Assembly: GCF_008933955.1 (NCBI RefSeq)
Contig: NZ_WBXO01000001.1
Span: forward strand, 124,001-188,000
Reading direction: 5' to 3'
Origin: Heliorestis acidaminivorans
GTDB taxonomy: Bacteria; Bacillota; Desulfitobacteriia; Heliobacteriales; Heliobacteriaceae
DNA length: 64,000 nucleotides
The position numbers and the translations under genes were made by a program. This document shows positions 25,423-34,395 of this stretch, piece by piece; the stretch's first letter is position 1; each line of letters starts with the position of its first letter. A model generated the notes under the pieces. It was not told the DNA's origin, ran no database searches, and saw only the letters and a list, made by a program, of their open reading frames with translations.

Positions 25423-26652
25423 TCACTTTCGTAGTGGTGGAAAAAAAGCGCTAAGGGTCACTGCTTCTGTGACAACTTCAATTGATCTTCCTTCCAATTG
25501 ATGAAGGAGTATATCAAAGTTCTTGAAGATTACATTTCCCACTTGGTCGGTATACCAAATGTAATAGGAAGAGCCTTCTTTTGTCCGGATGTGCAAGCCT
25601 CCATTTTTTGAAGACTCAAGAAGCAGTGCGCTTCCAACTATCCTGGCACTCTGAGCCGGATTGCTGCCAAACAAGGCCGACGCTTTCGTTCCCCAGAGAA
25701 GCCACTTTGGTGGTATTAAGCGAGCTTGTTGAATATAGTCGATATCGTCATAGGAGATGGTATGCTTGCCTGTAAGGGTCATGATCTGTAAGCTCTCCCG
25801 ATGGACAATTACACGAAATACTCCATAGTAGACAGCGTAAAATACCATGATACCGGCCAATACTGCCAATGACCAAAATAGTAGTGAAAAGAAGAAGTAC
25901 CTTGTGGCCGCCTCGACAGCGCCTCCGATGATAAAAAGCGGCAGAGAGAAAAAGAAGAGAAAGAAGATGACGGAGAATAAATCCAAAAGGATCTGCCTCG
26001 ATCGGAATAGAGTCACTTTCGTTGGTCTGCTTCTGGGCCAGGGTAGGACGATATAAGAGAAAAGACCTATGAGAATGAGCCAAGGACTGTATGTACGGTA
26101 AGGATAGGCAAAGCCTGTTGGAATCTCACTGACGGTATCACCGATGCCACGAATCTCATAAGGTTTGCTCTGGTAGACCATCAAATAGTCAGCAGACTGG
26201 CCCAGCTTCAGGTAGCTTCTATCTTCAAAGGGCAAAGAATCTTCCAAGTACGTCCAAGGAACCTCGTCGCTATGAAAAAAGAGCCAGTAAAGAGTTGTAT
26301 CGTTGGAAAAAGGATCGTTCACCCGGTGTTCCCACCCCTCAACGGCTCTTCTTGCTAGAAAGGAATGCTGTACCTTCTGAAAAAAATCTTCCCATTGAGG
26401 ACCTTCTACGACAGTTACTCTTCCCTTTGTAGTCTCTGCAACGTACTCTTCCAGCGGAAGTTGAGCTAGGGTTTTCTGCTCCTCCGTCCACTGCCTCATA
26501 GTCCGCTGATCTGCTTCAAAGTCAACAAGTTGGACTTTGAGATAGGGTTCGAAGTGAGTTGTGAAGTATAACCAAAGAGCCCCCAGAAGGAATGTTAACA
26601 AAAGTAAGCGCCGCATGATTTCTTTAAGACTTTCCCCTCTGATTTCCATCAT
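25423..26652 (-). CDS. Membrane protein of unknown function with C-terminal PH-like region
   Basis: 409 residues. An N-terminal transmembrane helix (LLLLTFLLGALWLYF) is followed by a ~150-residue exported region. Three more membrane helices lie between about 180 and 285 (PWLILIGLFSYIVLPW, LFSVIFFLFFFSLPLFIIGG, LFWSLAVLAGIMVFYAVYYG). The C-terminal 120 residues contain VIVHRESLQIMTLTGKHTI, then ISYDDIDYIQQ, reminiscent of bacterial PH-like domains. It is monocistronic, on the terminus-directed strand. Start ATG 26652 follows GGGGGGAG closely, and the next codon is also ATG. No specific function can be given. Confidence 0.75.
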   Translation of the reverse strand: MMEIRGESLKEIMRRLLLLTFLLGALWLYFTTHFEPYLKVQLVDFEADQRTMRQWTEEQKTLAQLPLEEYVAETTKGRVTVVEGPQWEDFFQKVQHSFLARRAVEGWEHRVNDPFSNDTTLYWLFFHSDEVPWTYLEDSLPFEDRSYLKLGQSADYLMVYQSKPYEIRGIGDTVSEIPTGFAYPYRTYSPWLILIGLFSYIVLPWPRSRPTKVTLFRSRQILLDLFSVIFFLFFFSLPLFIIGGAVEAATRYFFFSLLFWSLAVLAGIMVFYAVYYGVFRVIVHRESLQIMTLTGKHTISYDDIDYIQQARLIPPKWLLWGTKASALFGSNPAQSARIVGSALLLESSKNGGLHIRTKEGSSYYIWYTDQVGNVIFKNFDILLHQLEGRSIEVVTEAVTLSAFFPPLRK

Positions 26653-26829
26653 CTCCCCCCCTTTTCCAAAAAATATCCCTCGAACGAGAGGTACTCAAGG
26701 AGCCTCTGCAAAACAAAGTATCCCTTTCTGTACATTTCCTTACAATTATATCATATTCTAAGTATCAGCCAGGATAATCCATCCTGGACATAAAAAGAAC
26801 CCCATCCGTTGCATTGTCGAGGTTTCAGA

Positions 26830-26897
26830 CCCATGAAAAAGCTCAAAAGGATGATCGCGATTCTGTCGATGGAGATGAAGAGCCTGTATTAAATTAA
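26830..26897 (+). repeat. 68-bp direct repeat, left copy (candidate att site)
   Basis: Matches 32082-32149 at 67 of 68 positions by direct reading. The right copy is the last 22 codons of the gene at 31517-32149. The left copy is detached from any gene and lies 57 bases from the end of the integrase gene, the usual arrangement for an attachment site. Confidence 0.7.
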
Positions 26898-26954
26898 ATT
26901 GCCTTTGCCTGTTATACGTCACAAGGTGACCTTACCCTTTTCTACTCCTTTTTC

Positions 26955-28139
26955 TCAGGCACGCTTACTTTTAGCCTGTGACATAAGCGCCGCAAAAGCA
27001 TTAACGGCTTGATCATCCATGCCTTCAAGCAGATGCGCATAGACCGAATGAGTGATCGATGGATTCGCGTGACCTACTCTGCCGCTAATGGTAGTTATAG
27101 GTACACCCGCTTTGATTAAAATACTAACGTGGCTGTGGCGTAACCCATGAAAGGTCGTCGCAATCCCCGCCTTTTTCATCTTTTGGCTGAATAAGGACGA
27201 CAAAGCACCCGGTATAATCGGCGAACCATCGCCCATAGTAAATACTAGATCGTGACTGCTAGCCCATGCTCCACCTGTGCTCCACCGCCGCGCCTTCTCT
27301 TGTTCTATCCGGTGTTCTTTCAAGAACGCCACAAGCTCTGGATCAATCCCTATCGTGCGCCGTGCCGCTTTAGTCTTTGGCGTGGTGAAAAGGGGCTCGC
27401 CGTCGTCATTAAAATATCGGTAGGCTTTTTCTATCCTGATTTTAGCGCCCTCTAAGTCCACACAATCCCATGTAAGACCTAGAACCTCCGTTAATCGTGC
27501 GCCCGTATGAAAAGCGACCTTTGCTGGACCATAAATATATGACCCTTTTAAGAGGTCAAACAGTCGGCCTATTTCATTTTCTGAAAGAATATCAATCTCT
27601 TTTCTCTCCTGCCGTGGAATTTTTGCCCCCTCTGTTGGATTCTTTTTGATTAATCCTGTTTCAACGGCACGTTTTAGAGCGAACCTCAAAAACCGTATAA
27701 CGTATTTAATTGTGGTCGGCGATAACTCGCCGCCCTTTTCTTTTTTGTTTCCCCTTGTCTTCAATTGCTCAATTAACCGCTGAACATCTAAGGGGCCTAA
27801 CTTCTGCAATGGTATGTCGCCTATCGCGGGCACTATATGGCAATCTATTACATTACGATATTTTCTAGCTGTGGCCACGCTCACTGTGTCTTCATGTTCT
27901 TGTAACCATGACTCTAAGAACTCGGCTAGAGTTGTCTTTTGTGGCTCAATCCAAGTTCCACCATCTATTTCTTGCAACATCTCGCGAAGCTTCTTTTCTA
28001 CTTCTCGCTTCTTCATCATTCCAGGGTAAGTTAAAGACTTTTGTCGCCGCTTACCCTCTGGACCTTTCGGAAGGTCTATAATGACCCGCCATGACGTGCT
28101 TCTCTTACCTTCGACCTTCTTGATGCTACCTTTTGCCAT
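26955..28139 (-). CDS. int: Site-specific integrase (tyrosine recombinase, phage/ICE type)
   Basis: 394 residues. The N-terminal ~60 residues form an arm-binding-like domain (KVEGKRSTSWRVIIDLPKG). The SAM-like core-binding domain covers ~65-170 (TLAEFLESWLQEHEDTVSVA). The catalytic domain has Arg in HTGARLTEVLGL, His and Arg in FHGLRHSHVSIL, His in GRVGHANPSIT and nucleophile Tyr in SVYAHLLEG, so it should be active. The gene ends 57 bases from the left 68-bp repeat. Base composition is richer in GC than its neighbours, consistent with transfer. Confidence 0.93.
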   Translation of the reverse strand: MAKGSIKKVEGKRSTSWRVIIDLPKGPEGKRRQKSLTYPGMMKKREVEKKLREMLQEIDGGTWIEPQKTTLAEFLESWLQEHEDTVSVATARKYRNVIDCHIVPAIGDIPLQKLGPLDVQRLIEQLKTRGNKKEKGGELSPTTIKYVIRFLRFALKRAVETGLIKKNPTEGAKIPRQERKEIDILSENEIGRLFDLLKGSYIYGPAKVAFHTGARLTEVLGLTWDCVDLEGAKIRIEKAYRYFNDDGEPLFTTPKTKAARRTIGIDPELVAFLKEHRIEQEKARRWSTGGAWASSHDLVFTMGDGSPIIPGALSSLFSQKMKKAGIATTFHGLRHSHVSILIKAGVPITTISGRVGHANPSITHSVYAHLLEGMDDQAVNAFAALMSQAKSKRA

Positions 28140-28503
28140 TTTTTAGGACTCCCTTCGGAAAAAGGACCTCATAGGATGCCTTGTAGTCGACGATTTTTAA
28201 TCCCCTAAGGTTATTGTAACTAATCTCCGCGAATGCCTCTGTAAGGCCTTCTATAGGTCATTGTAGCGTTTTGCCCTTTTTTTCGCTCTTGAGTTCATAA
28301 AAACTATAAAATGACCCTGTAATCCCTCGTCGCTTGTCTCTAATCAATCTCATAATATTTTATTATATCGCGTGGCAATGTTCAATAAAATAAGGTGATA
28401 TATTTGTTAGATATTTTGATTACATTGCAAAGCGATAAGCTGATATACATAGGTTTGTGGCTTTAATTGATAGAATATTTAATTCTATAACTTACTACCT
28501 AAT
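28140..28503. other. Intergenic stretch upstream of the integrase
   Basis: No gene found. AT-rich around 28340-28500. Probably holds the integrase promoter, but no convincing -35/-10 pair stands out. Confidence 0.3.
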
Positions 28504-28580
28504 AAAAAAACCAACCATAGCTGTTTGCGCAACTTACCTGGTTGGTTTGTCGGTCATTATTTAATTATTTAATTATTCTA
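28504..28580. repeat. Repeat family B, copy 3 (diverged)
   Basis: AAAACCAACCATAGC, GCGCAACTTACCTGGTTGG and TGTCGGTCATTATTTAATTAT resemble copies 1 and 2. It lies just past the stop of the minus-strand GIY-YIG gene and could serve as its terminator. Confidence 0.55.
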
Positions 28581-28599
28581 TCATTTATATTTTGAAATT

Positions 28600-29676
28600 C
28601 TAGTGATATCCCTGCTCCCCAAAAGGTTGCAACTTATTCAGCCACTTCTGTTCAAGAGCTTTTAGTTCTTTTGCATCATCTTGGTCCGGTAGTAATTCTG
28701 TGTGCTCTACCTTTTCTAAGACTTCCAACAAAAACTGGTCGGCGCCGTAGTCATTCCAATCCTTTTGTAACTTACTGTTGCGATGAACGCCTTGATTTAA
28801 TAAAAAGCGATTCTTGTTAAAGACGGCATCTAAATTTCTGCTGGACTCAAGATAGACTTTGCCGTTTGTTACGTTTTTTATCTGAATAATTCCCATTTCT
28901 CGCTTCGTTTCTTTGTACTCTCGTTTTACTTGAGAGCGTCTTTCTTTTTCCATTGTATTTCTATTACCTCCTTTCACCCAGTAAGCGCTACCGTCAAGCG
29001 TTCGTTCCATTAAGCCATAATCAACAAAGTAACGGCGAATCAATGCATAGTCGGGGTAGATTGCTTTCAAGATATCGTTGATTTCTTTCTCGCTATACTG
29101 ACGCTCTGGATCAAACTTCTTAATCAGATAATTGAGAAGCATAATGCGGTCTTTTTCTTTTGTCGGGAACCGCTTCAAAGTTCCGTCGATTCCATCTGAA
29201 AAATAACGATTCAGGCCACTTTGTTTTGTTTTTTCTTCTTCTTTAGTAACTGTTCCAGTTTGATCTTTTAAGAGTTCCATCAAGGTTAAAAAAACTTTGG
29301 CTTGTCGTTCTTTTTCTTTTAAGTTAAAACGATGGTTTCTTATGGTTGAAGTGCTACCACCAATTTGCTCACTGATTAATTTGTCATTATAACCTTCATA
29401 AAATAAAGTAAGTATTTTTTTCTGCTGTTCTGTAATGCCGCTATGCTTTTTATCTAATTCTAGGAGAACATGGAACATGGAACCGTGCTCATGGAGTACA
29501 TGCAATTCTGCCCTTTTTTCTGCATCAAAAAATTGATCGCCTAGTGGAAAAATCTCTCCTTTTACAAATGAAGTTCCACAAATAAGGCAAGCAAAAGCTT
29601 TGTTTTGACTGTCCCAACGATAGCCTTTTTTTAGCTCATCTATAGAGGCATCCCATAAAGATTCATAAGGTTTCAT
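28600..29676 (-). CDS. HTH - DUF2087 - GIY-YIG domain protein
   Basis: 358 residues. An N-terminal zinc-finger-like segment (ACLICGTSF, then HVLHEHG) is followed by a LuxR-type helix-turn-helix (ITEQQKKILTLFYEGY, then IGGSTSTIRNHRFNLK). A DUF2087 domain spans ~165-240 (KRFPTKEKDRIMLLNYLI, then YALIRRYFVDYGLMERT). A C-terminal GIY-YIG-like domain contains IIQIKNVTNGKVYLES, then HRNSKLQKDWNDYG and EQKWLNKLQPFGEQGY. The GIY and YIG triplets are changed to GII and YLE, so nuclease activity is doubtful. A DNA-binding regulatory role is likely. The gene is inside the candidate integrated element. Confidence 0.78.
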   Translation of the reverse strand: MKPYESLWDASIDELKKGYRWDSQNKAFACLICGTSFVKGEIFPLGDQFFDAEKRAELHVLHEHGSMFHVLLELDKKHSGITEQQKKILTLFYEGYNDKLISEQIGGSTSTIRNHRFNLKEKERQAKVFLTLMELLKDQTGTVTKEEEKTKQSGLNRYFSDGIDGTLKRFPTKEKDRIMLLNYLIKKFDPERQYSEKEINDILKAIYPDYALIRRYFVDYGLMERTLDGSAYWVKGGNRNTMEKERRSQVKREYKETKREMGIIQIKNVTNGKVYLESSRNLDAVFNKNRFLLNQGVHRNSKLQKDWNDYGADQFLLEVLEKVEHTELLPDQDDAKELKALEQKWLNKLQPFGEQGYH

Positions 29677-29782
29677 AGATACACTCCTTGTACGTTTGTT
29701 TATCTATAGATATTCTACATCTTTGTCTGGGTTTTTGTCAAATTTATCTGAGTTATAACTTTAATTGGCGAGCTTCACAAAT

Positions 29783-29816
29783 GAAAAAAGCCCAGCAAAT
29801 GTGCAGAGCTTTTTTA
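29783..29816. repeat. Hairpin repeat family A, copy 4
   Basis: GAAAAAAGCCCAGCA, AATG, TGCAGAGCTTTTTT. A diverged member of the family, in the gap between the divergent 28600 and 30080 genes. Confidence 0.6.
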
Positions 29817-29953
29817 TCCCATCAAGGTTAACGGAATAGTAATGATGGCTATAGAAGATGAGGTTACCATTGATACATTAAAACTTCAAAAATAACCTGT
29901 GCGATCAAAGTTTTCAAAAGGAATAAAGCCGTTCCATGCAAAAAAACTAGAGA

Positions 29954-30020
29954 TTTATAAGGCTATCTTTTTCATAAATCCATTATATCCTCAGCAGTAG
30001 ATCTACTCACCTTGCTTGCC
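29954..30020 (+). repeat. Short copy of the DUF192 upstream region
   Basis: GGCTATCTTTTTCATAAATC, then CATTATATCCTCAGCAGTAG and ATCTACTCACCTTGCTTGCC match the start codon and leader of the DUF192 gene (22320-22385). It is a fragment only, with no coding part. Confidence 0.55.
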
Positions 30021-30079
30021 AATAACAATAGAGTATAATGGACTTGCCATAGTTTGCTGAAAATGAGGTGAATAATCCA

Positions 30080-31345
30080 TTGGCTCACTTAACAGTTCGT
30101 TCAGGATACAAAAAACTAGAAGAAAGACTCAATCTATTCCCACAGGGTGCACCACCCTCAGAAAGTCTTTATAAGATATTAGCAGTTCTTTTTCATGAAA
30201 ATGAAGCGAATCTTGTTTCCCAGTTGCCTATTCGTCCTTTTACGGTGAAAAAAGCGGCCTCTATCTGGAAAAAAAGTGAAGCGGAAGCGCAGAAGATTTT
30301 AAATGACTTAGCTAGTCGTGCTCTCTTGCTTGATATTGTTCAAGGTGAAGAGCAACAATATGTCTTGCCGCCTCCGATGGCTGGTTTTTTTGAGTTCGCC
30401 TTTATGCGTTCACGAGGCGATCTTGATCAAAAGCTATTAAGCGAACTTTTTCACCAGTATATTAATGTAGAAGAAGACTTTATTAAGGATCTTTTCCTTG
30501 GGAGTGAGACACGGCTCGGTCGTGTTTTCGTGCAGGAAGCTGTATTAACGAATGACAATGCACTTCATATTCTTGATTACGAACGGGCCAGTTATATTAT
30601 TAAGTCTGCTACAACGATTGCTGTGGGATTATGTTATTGCCGACACAAAATGGAGCATTTAGGTAAAAATTGTTCTGCCCCTATGAGCAATTGCATGACT
30701 TTTGGCAATACTGCTTCTTCTCTGATTAAGCATGGACATGCAAGAGCAATTTCCCCATCTGAAGGACTTGCCTTGCTCCAAGAAGCTTACGAACATAATC
30801 TTGTGCAATGCGGTGAAAATGTACGAGAAGAAGTTAGCTTTCTTTGTAATTGTTGTGGTTGTTGCTGTGAAGGATTAATTGCTGTTCGCAAGTTTGGAAT
30901 GCTACAGCCTATTCATACGACTAACTATCTTCCAAAGATCAACGAAAAAGAATGCAACGGTTGTGGTCGCTGTGCCAAAGTATGTCCTATTGAAGCGATA
31001 CAGATGACTTCTCAATCTTTAGATGAAAGAAAAAAAGCCAAGATAGATGAAAGTATCTGTCTTGGCTGTGCTGTCTGTATTCGTTGCTGTCCTACAAAAT
31101 GTCTTATTCTAAAAGAGCGGCCTCAGCGTATTATTACGCCTGTTAACTCAGTTCATCGTATTGTTCTATCAGCCATTGAACGAGGAAAGCTACAAAACTT
31201 AATTTTTGATAATCAGGCTTTGCAAAGTCATCGTTCTATGGCTGCCATCTTATCTGTAATTTTACAGCTTCCTCCGATGAAGCAGTTGATGGCGAGTAAA
31301 GAGTTGAGATCTCGTTATTTAGAGCGATTGCTTAGTAAATCCTAG
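30080..31345 (+). CDS. 4Fe-4S dicluster protein with additional cysteine-rich motifs
   Basis: About 421 residues from TTG 30080, with GAGGTGA eight bases upstream; the frame is open to GTG 30068, inside that ribosome site. N-terminal 130 residues form a helical, winged-helix-like region (FTVKKAASIWKKSEAEAQKI). Next come CYCRHKMEHLGKNC and CNCCGCCCEG, then two ferredoxin motifs, CNGCGRCAKVCP and CLGCAVCIRCCPTKC, for two [4Fe-4S] clusters. No membrane segments. It is probably a cytosolic electron-transfer or redox-sensing protein of anaerobes; partner unknown. The gene stands alone, inside the repeat-bounded segment. Confidence 0.85.
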   Translation: MAHLTVRSGYKKLEERLNLFPQGAPPSESLYKILAVLFHENEANLVSQLPIRPFTVKKAASIWKKSEAEAQKILNDLASRALLLDIVQGEEQQYVLPPPMAGFFEFAFMRSRGDLDQKLLSELFHQYINVEEDFIKDLFLGSETRLGRVFVQEAVLTNDNALHILDYERASYIIKSATTIAVGLCYCRHKMEHLGKNCSAPMSNCMTFGNTASSLIKHGHARAISPSEGLALLQEAYEHNLVQCGENVREEVSFLCNCCGCCCEGLIAVRKFGMLQPIHTTNYLPKINEKECNGCGRCAKVCPIEAIQMTSQSLDERKKAKIDESICLGCAVCIRCCPTKCLILKERPQRIITPVNSVHRIVLSAIERGKLQNLIFDNQALQSHRSMAAILSVILQLPPMKQLMASKELRSRYLERLLSKS

Positions 31346-31516
31346 CTCATCTCAGGCTTAAAAGTTTAGTCCTAATTAAAGCAGTCTATGATTGCCTAAG
31401 GCACATGTAAAGTGATGAACAAGCACGAGACTAGCGCTGGTTTCAGAGGGTGGGAGCAGAGAGCACACTATGGTACAATATTGGAAAATAAGTCTAAGAA
31501 ATGAGGAAAAGCTACC

Positions 31517-32149
31517 ATGACCAATGCTCAGCAAAGCTGGCTGGCCAATACGGAACAAGTCCGTTGGGTCGCCCAATACGGTATATCTTCTGCTCCCTTA
31601 CCAGCGACGATCACTCTCCGCGATTGGCCCGAAGAAATTAAGCAAAATCTATTCTCTAAGGATGACTTAGGGCCAAGTCAAAACCTCTTTCTGGCCGCTC
31701 TGGTTTTAGCCGGTGCTTTCGCAGAAAAAATTGAAGGAGCTCAGGGACAGAGGAACGAGCACTTCCTTTTTGTCCTGTCGCACACTCTATTTAACGAGAA
31801 CAGTCAGATTGACTTAGAAAAAAAGGGACTTACTAAATTTAATGGCGCCCATAACCCTAAGCTGGATAAAAGCTGGCCTGGACCGACGGCTGCTTTTTTT
31901 GATATGTGGAAAGAAGCTTCTCAAGAAGGAGCTCCTATGGATGCTTGGATGAATGAACTTTTCTGGTCCGTCAATATGGACATTACGCTTATCTCCAAAA
32001 AAGAAGGAGCTGAAAAACACAGCAACCTACCGCTGGGCATCCTGATTAATGAAACCAGTAAAGCCGCTTATGTTATTCAAGCCCATGAAAAAGCCCAAAA
32101 GGATGATCGCGATTCTGTCGATGGAGATGAAGAGCCTGTATTAAATTAA
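31517..32149 (+). CDS. Hypothetical protein whose 3' end forms the 68-bp repeat
   Basis: 210 residues, soluble, tryptophan-rich (DWPEEIK, KSWPGPTAAFFDMWKEA, NELFWSVNMDITLI). The acidic C-terminus is DDRDSVDGDEEPVLN. No family recognised. ATG 31517 has GAGGAAAA upstream. A family A hairpin follows the stop as terminator. The last 22 codons are repeated at 26830-26897, marking this gene end as a likely integrase target. Confidence 0.72.
   Translation: MTNAQQSWLANTEQVRWVAQYGISSAPLPATITLRDWPEEIKQNLFSKDDLGPSQNLFLAALVLAGAFAEKIEGAQGQRNEHFLFVLSHTLFNENSQIDLEKKGLTKFNGAHNPKLDKSWPGPTAAFFDMWKEASQEGAPMDAWMNELFWSVNMDITLISKKEGAEKHSNLPLGILINETSKAAYVIQAHEKAQKDDRDSVDGDEEPVLN
32082..32149 (+). repeat. 68-bp direct repeat, right copy (candidate att site)
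   Basis: The last 22 codons of the preceding gene. One mismatch to 26830-26897 (C for T). Confidence 0.7.
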
Positions 32150-32188
32150 GCATCCTTTGCCAACACTCTTGTAAAGGCTACGAATAAT

Positions 32189-32222
32189 GAAAAACAGTCC
32201 AGCAAATGTGCTGGACTGTTTT
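32189..32222. terminator. Hairpin repeat family A, copy 5: terminator
   Basis: Arms AAACAGTCCAGCA and TGCTGGACTGTTT are perfectly complementary, with A- and T-tracts, 40 bases past the stop of the 31517-32149 gene. Confidence 0.8.
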
Positions 32223-32305
32223 ATATCTCTGCTATTTATAATTTTCTTCTGGCAAGCTTAGTACTTATCTCATCAAGAAGGCTCTTCACAAGCAATGCTA
32301 CTGAT

Positions 32306-33505
32306 TTAGGCGGTAGCAATCAGCGACTCAATTGTCACTGTCACTACTAAAGTTGTGTTTGCTTGTCCTTTTTGGAATGTCAAGGTCGCTTTCTCTGTTA
32401 CTGCTTGACCTGTCTCATTCAGCTTAGCAAAGGTTACTACTCCATTAGCAAGAGCTAGATACTCAGCTACAGCATCACCATTGGAGGCATTCACCGCTGT
32501 TACGGTTACAGATAGATCTTGATTTGCTTCTTGTTCTTGCTGGTCTTTTAATGCTTTTACTGTATCAGTTACATCATCATTTTCTTTTACAGTATTGTCT
32601 AGCATTACATGATCTTTATACTTATCTCTCACGGCATCTACTATTTCTTGGTCAGTTGGATCAGTGGGAACTACTGGAGTTGAGGGAGAGGGAGTAACTG
32701 GAGTTGGACTAGAGGAAAACACTGGAGCGGTAATCACTGGAGCAGGCATCCGCTAAACGTTAGATGGGGTGGAGAAAATTTCTGCCGCATCGGTGCTAAT
32801 CTTAGCCAGTAATGTTTTAAACTCCTCCATGCTTTCTGTCTTCTTAATATCTTCCAGCAGTTGCTGAGGCACCTGCTGTCGGGTTTGGTCTAGCTGACTC
32901 CAATAGTACTAACTCTACCCGAGTCTGCGGTAATCGTTCTTCTAACTGAGTAGCAAGTATTATTTTTGTTTCTACTTCAACCTCTATATAGGCTACAGGA
33001 ATATCCTCAACGAGGTTGTCTTTTTCCCAGTCATCCACATCCATTACATTAAGGGGGTCCGGTTGTGGTGGCGGATCTTGGTCACTGCGACCACTTAAGC
33101 CAACGATTCCTTCATACACTCGCACACTGGTGTCCCCTAGGTCTCCCACTCTAACCATAAAGCCTGTTCCCCGCACTCCTGCAACTGCTGAAGGGGTGTT
33201 TACTTCAAAGCGGAAGTATTGCTTGGTGCTTTCTGGCACTTTGCTCCACACTTCCCCCCTATTAGTATGTAAGATAGTAATGTCTCTTGTTGCTGTGCTA
33301 GACAACTGGCTAATTTCTATCTGGGAATTGGGGGCTATTCGACTCACACTACCGTTGAGAAAGCTTAGTTCGGCTAGGCCGTCTTTGTTGGTTATGATGC
33401 GGTCACCAGATTGAAGTGTCATTCCTTGTTTGGCGGGCAAAGCGGTTGTTTTTCCCACTGTTTGAACTAATACAGACCCTTCTAGTAAGCTAAGTACTGC
33501 TTGGG
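32306..33505 (-). pseudogene. FecR-domain secreted protein, disrupted
   Basis: Two frames on the minus strand form one broken gene. The 5' part (to 32844) is a FecR domain: LQSGDRIITNKDGLAELSF, then GEVWSKVPES and PSAVAGVRGTGFMVRVGD. The frame shifts near 32905: the sequence continues in another frame as YWSQLDQTRQQVPQQLLEDI and STDAAEIFSTPSNV, then hits a stop, and resumes as MPAPVITAPVF with a Pro/Ser/Thr linker and a ~100-residue C-terminal domain. The 5' end is also lost: codons upstream of QAVLSLLEGSVLVQT run into a stop beside the neighbour's terminator, so there is no signal peptide. At least three lesions. Confidence 0.85.
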
Positions 33506-33517
33506 TTGTTTATTTCA

Positions 33518-33567
33518 ACAAAAAAGCTTGTTGACCTGCCTGATTTACAGACTTAGTCAACAAGCTG
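33518..33567 (-). terminator. Terminator of the stalk-domain gene
   Basis: Arms AGCTTGTTGAC and GTCAACAAGCT, with T-tract on the minus strand side (33519-33524). It lies 36 bases past the stop of 33604-34224 and abuts the truncated 5' end of the FecR pseudogene. Confidence 0.85.
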
Positions 33568-33603
33568 AAAGCATTCTTTTATCTGTTGCGCCTATCTATC
33601 TGT

Positions 33604-34224
33604 CTAGTTTGGATTTAATATCGCTTGATGGGGTATGTAGTACTCTCGAAAACTTCCTGTGTAATATAGATCCTCTATCTCCCATTCAAGAGAGCCATTG
33701 CTATGTAAGATTAAGCTTGCCGTCCCTTCAGCGTCACCATAACCACTTTTCCATCTTACAGAAGCTTTGTTCGGACCAATTATTTCTCCATTGATGGTTA
33801 TATCATCATAAGAAGAATCGAGTCGATTGCCAAAGCCTGAGTAAGCAAAGTGTTCACCAAATACCTTGTTGTCATGCTGTACTAAGTCCAAGGCAAACCC
33901 CCAACCTGCCTGATCATCAGCATAAGACCAGGTGCCAGTGAATTCGTTTGTGGAGATTATGGGAGCTTGCTGATTGGCCATATTAACTATCACGGCATTT
34001 CTAGTTGAATCCCATGTAACAGTAGCACCGAGTGCTTCCGCTAGAGGTCGTGCTGGTACATAAGTACGCTCATTTATTATGAGTGGCTTGTAATCAAAAT
34101 GGTCTGTAATGTCTGTACCATTAACTACGAGCCTTACTTGAGATCCTGCCATTGACAGGGTCGCAAAGAATAGAGAGCCAATTAAAATACCGAGAAGTAA
34201 GTAAAAAATCCTAGATTTTATCAT
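33604..34224 (-). CDS. Secreted protein with copper-amine-oxidase-type stalk domain
   Basis: 206 residues. Signal peptide FYLLLGILIGSLFFATLSMA. Residues ~28-85 form a stalk domain of the Cu_amine_oxidN1 type: VNGTDITDHF, then RTYVPARPLAEALGATVTWD and AVIVN. The C-terminal 110 residues form a beta-rich domain (FTGTWSYADD, then GWGFALDLVQ and GSLEWEIEDLYY) of unknown role. Such stalk domains are frequent in exported proteins of clostridia and paenibacilli. ATG 34224 follows AAAGGGGGATGA. A related stalk domain is in the 46659-47660 protein. Confidence 0.85.
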   Translation of the reverse strand: MIKSRIFYLLLGILIGSLFFATLSMAGSQVRLVVNGTDITDHFDYKPLIINERTYVPARPLAEALGATVTWDSTRNAVIVNMANQQAPIISTNEFTGTWSYADDQAGWGFALDLVQHDNKVFGEHFAYSGFGNRLDSSYDDITINGEIIGPNKASVRWKSGYGDAEGTASLILHSNGSLEWEIEDLYYTGSFREYYIPHQAILNPN

Positions 34225-34395
34225 TGCGTCATCCCCCTTTTTCTTAACTTGTCCTAAACTTGAAAGTTATGTCCCAAATGATATCATTTGGGACGTTGCC
34301 TACCTTGTTTTGTTAGCAAGGTACTTCCTCATTGGCATTGACTTTCCTTAACAGACTATTAGCAAATTGGTTATTTTATACTTTTTTACAGTATA

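Larger units (their letters stand above)
26830..32149. mobile_element. Candidate integrated element bounded by 68-bp direct repeats
   Basis: A tyrosine integrase gene next to the left repeat and a near-perfect direct repeat 5.25 kb away indicate a site-specific integrated segment. It contains the integrase, a HTH/DUF2087/GIY-YIG protein, an Fe-S protein and the gene whose 3' end forms the repeat. No replication or mobilisation gene is visible. Unusually, the gene with the intact repeat lies inside rather than outside the repeats. Confidence 0.5.
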
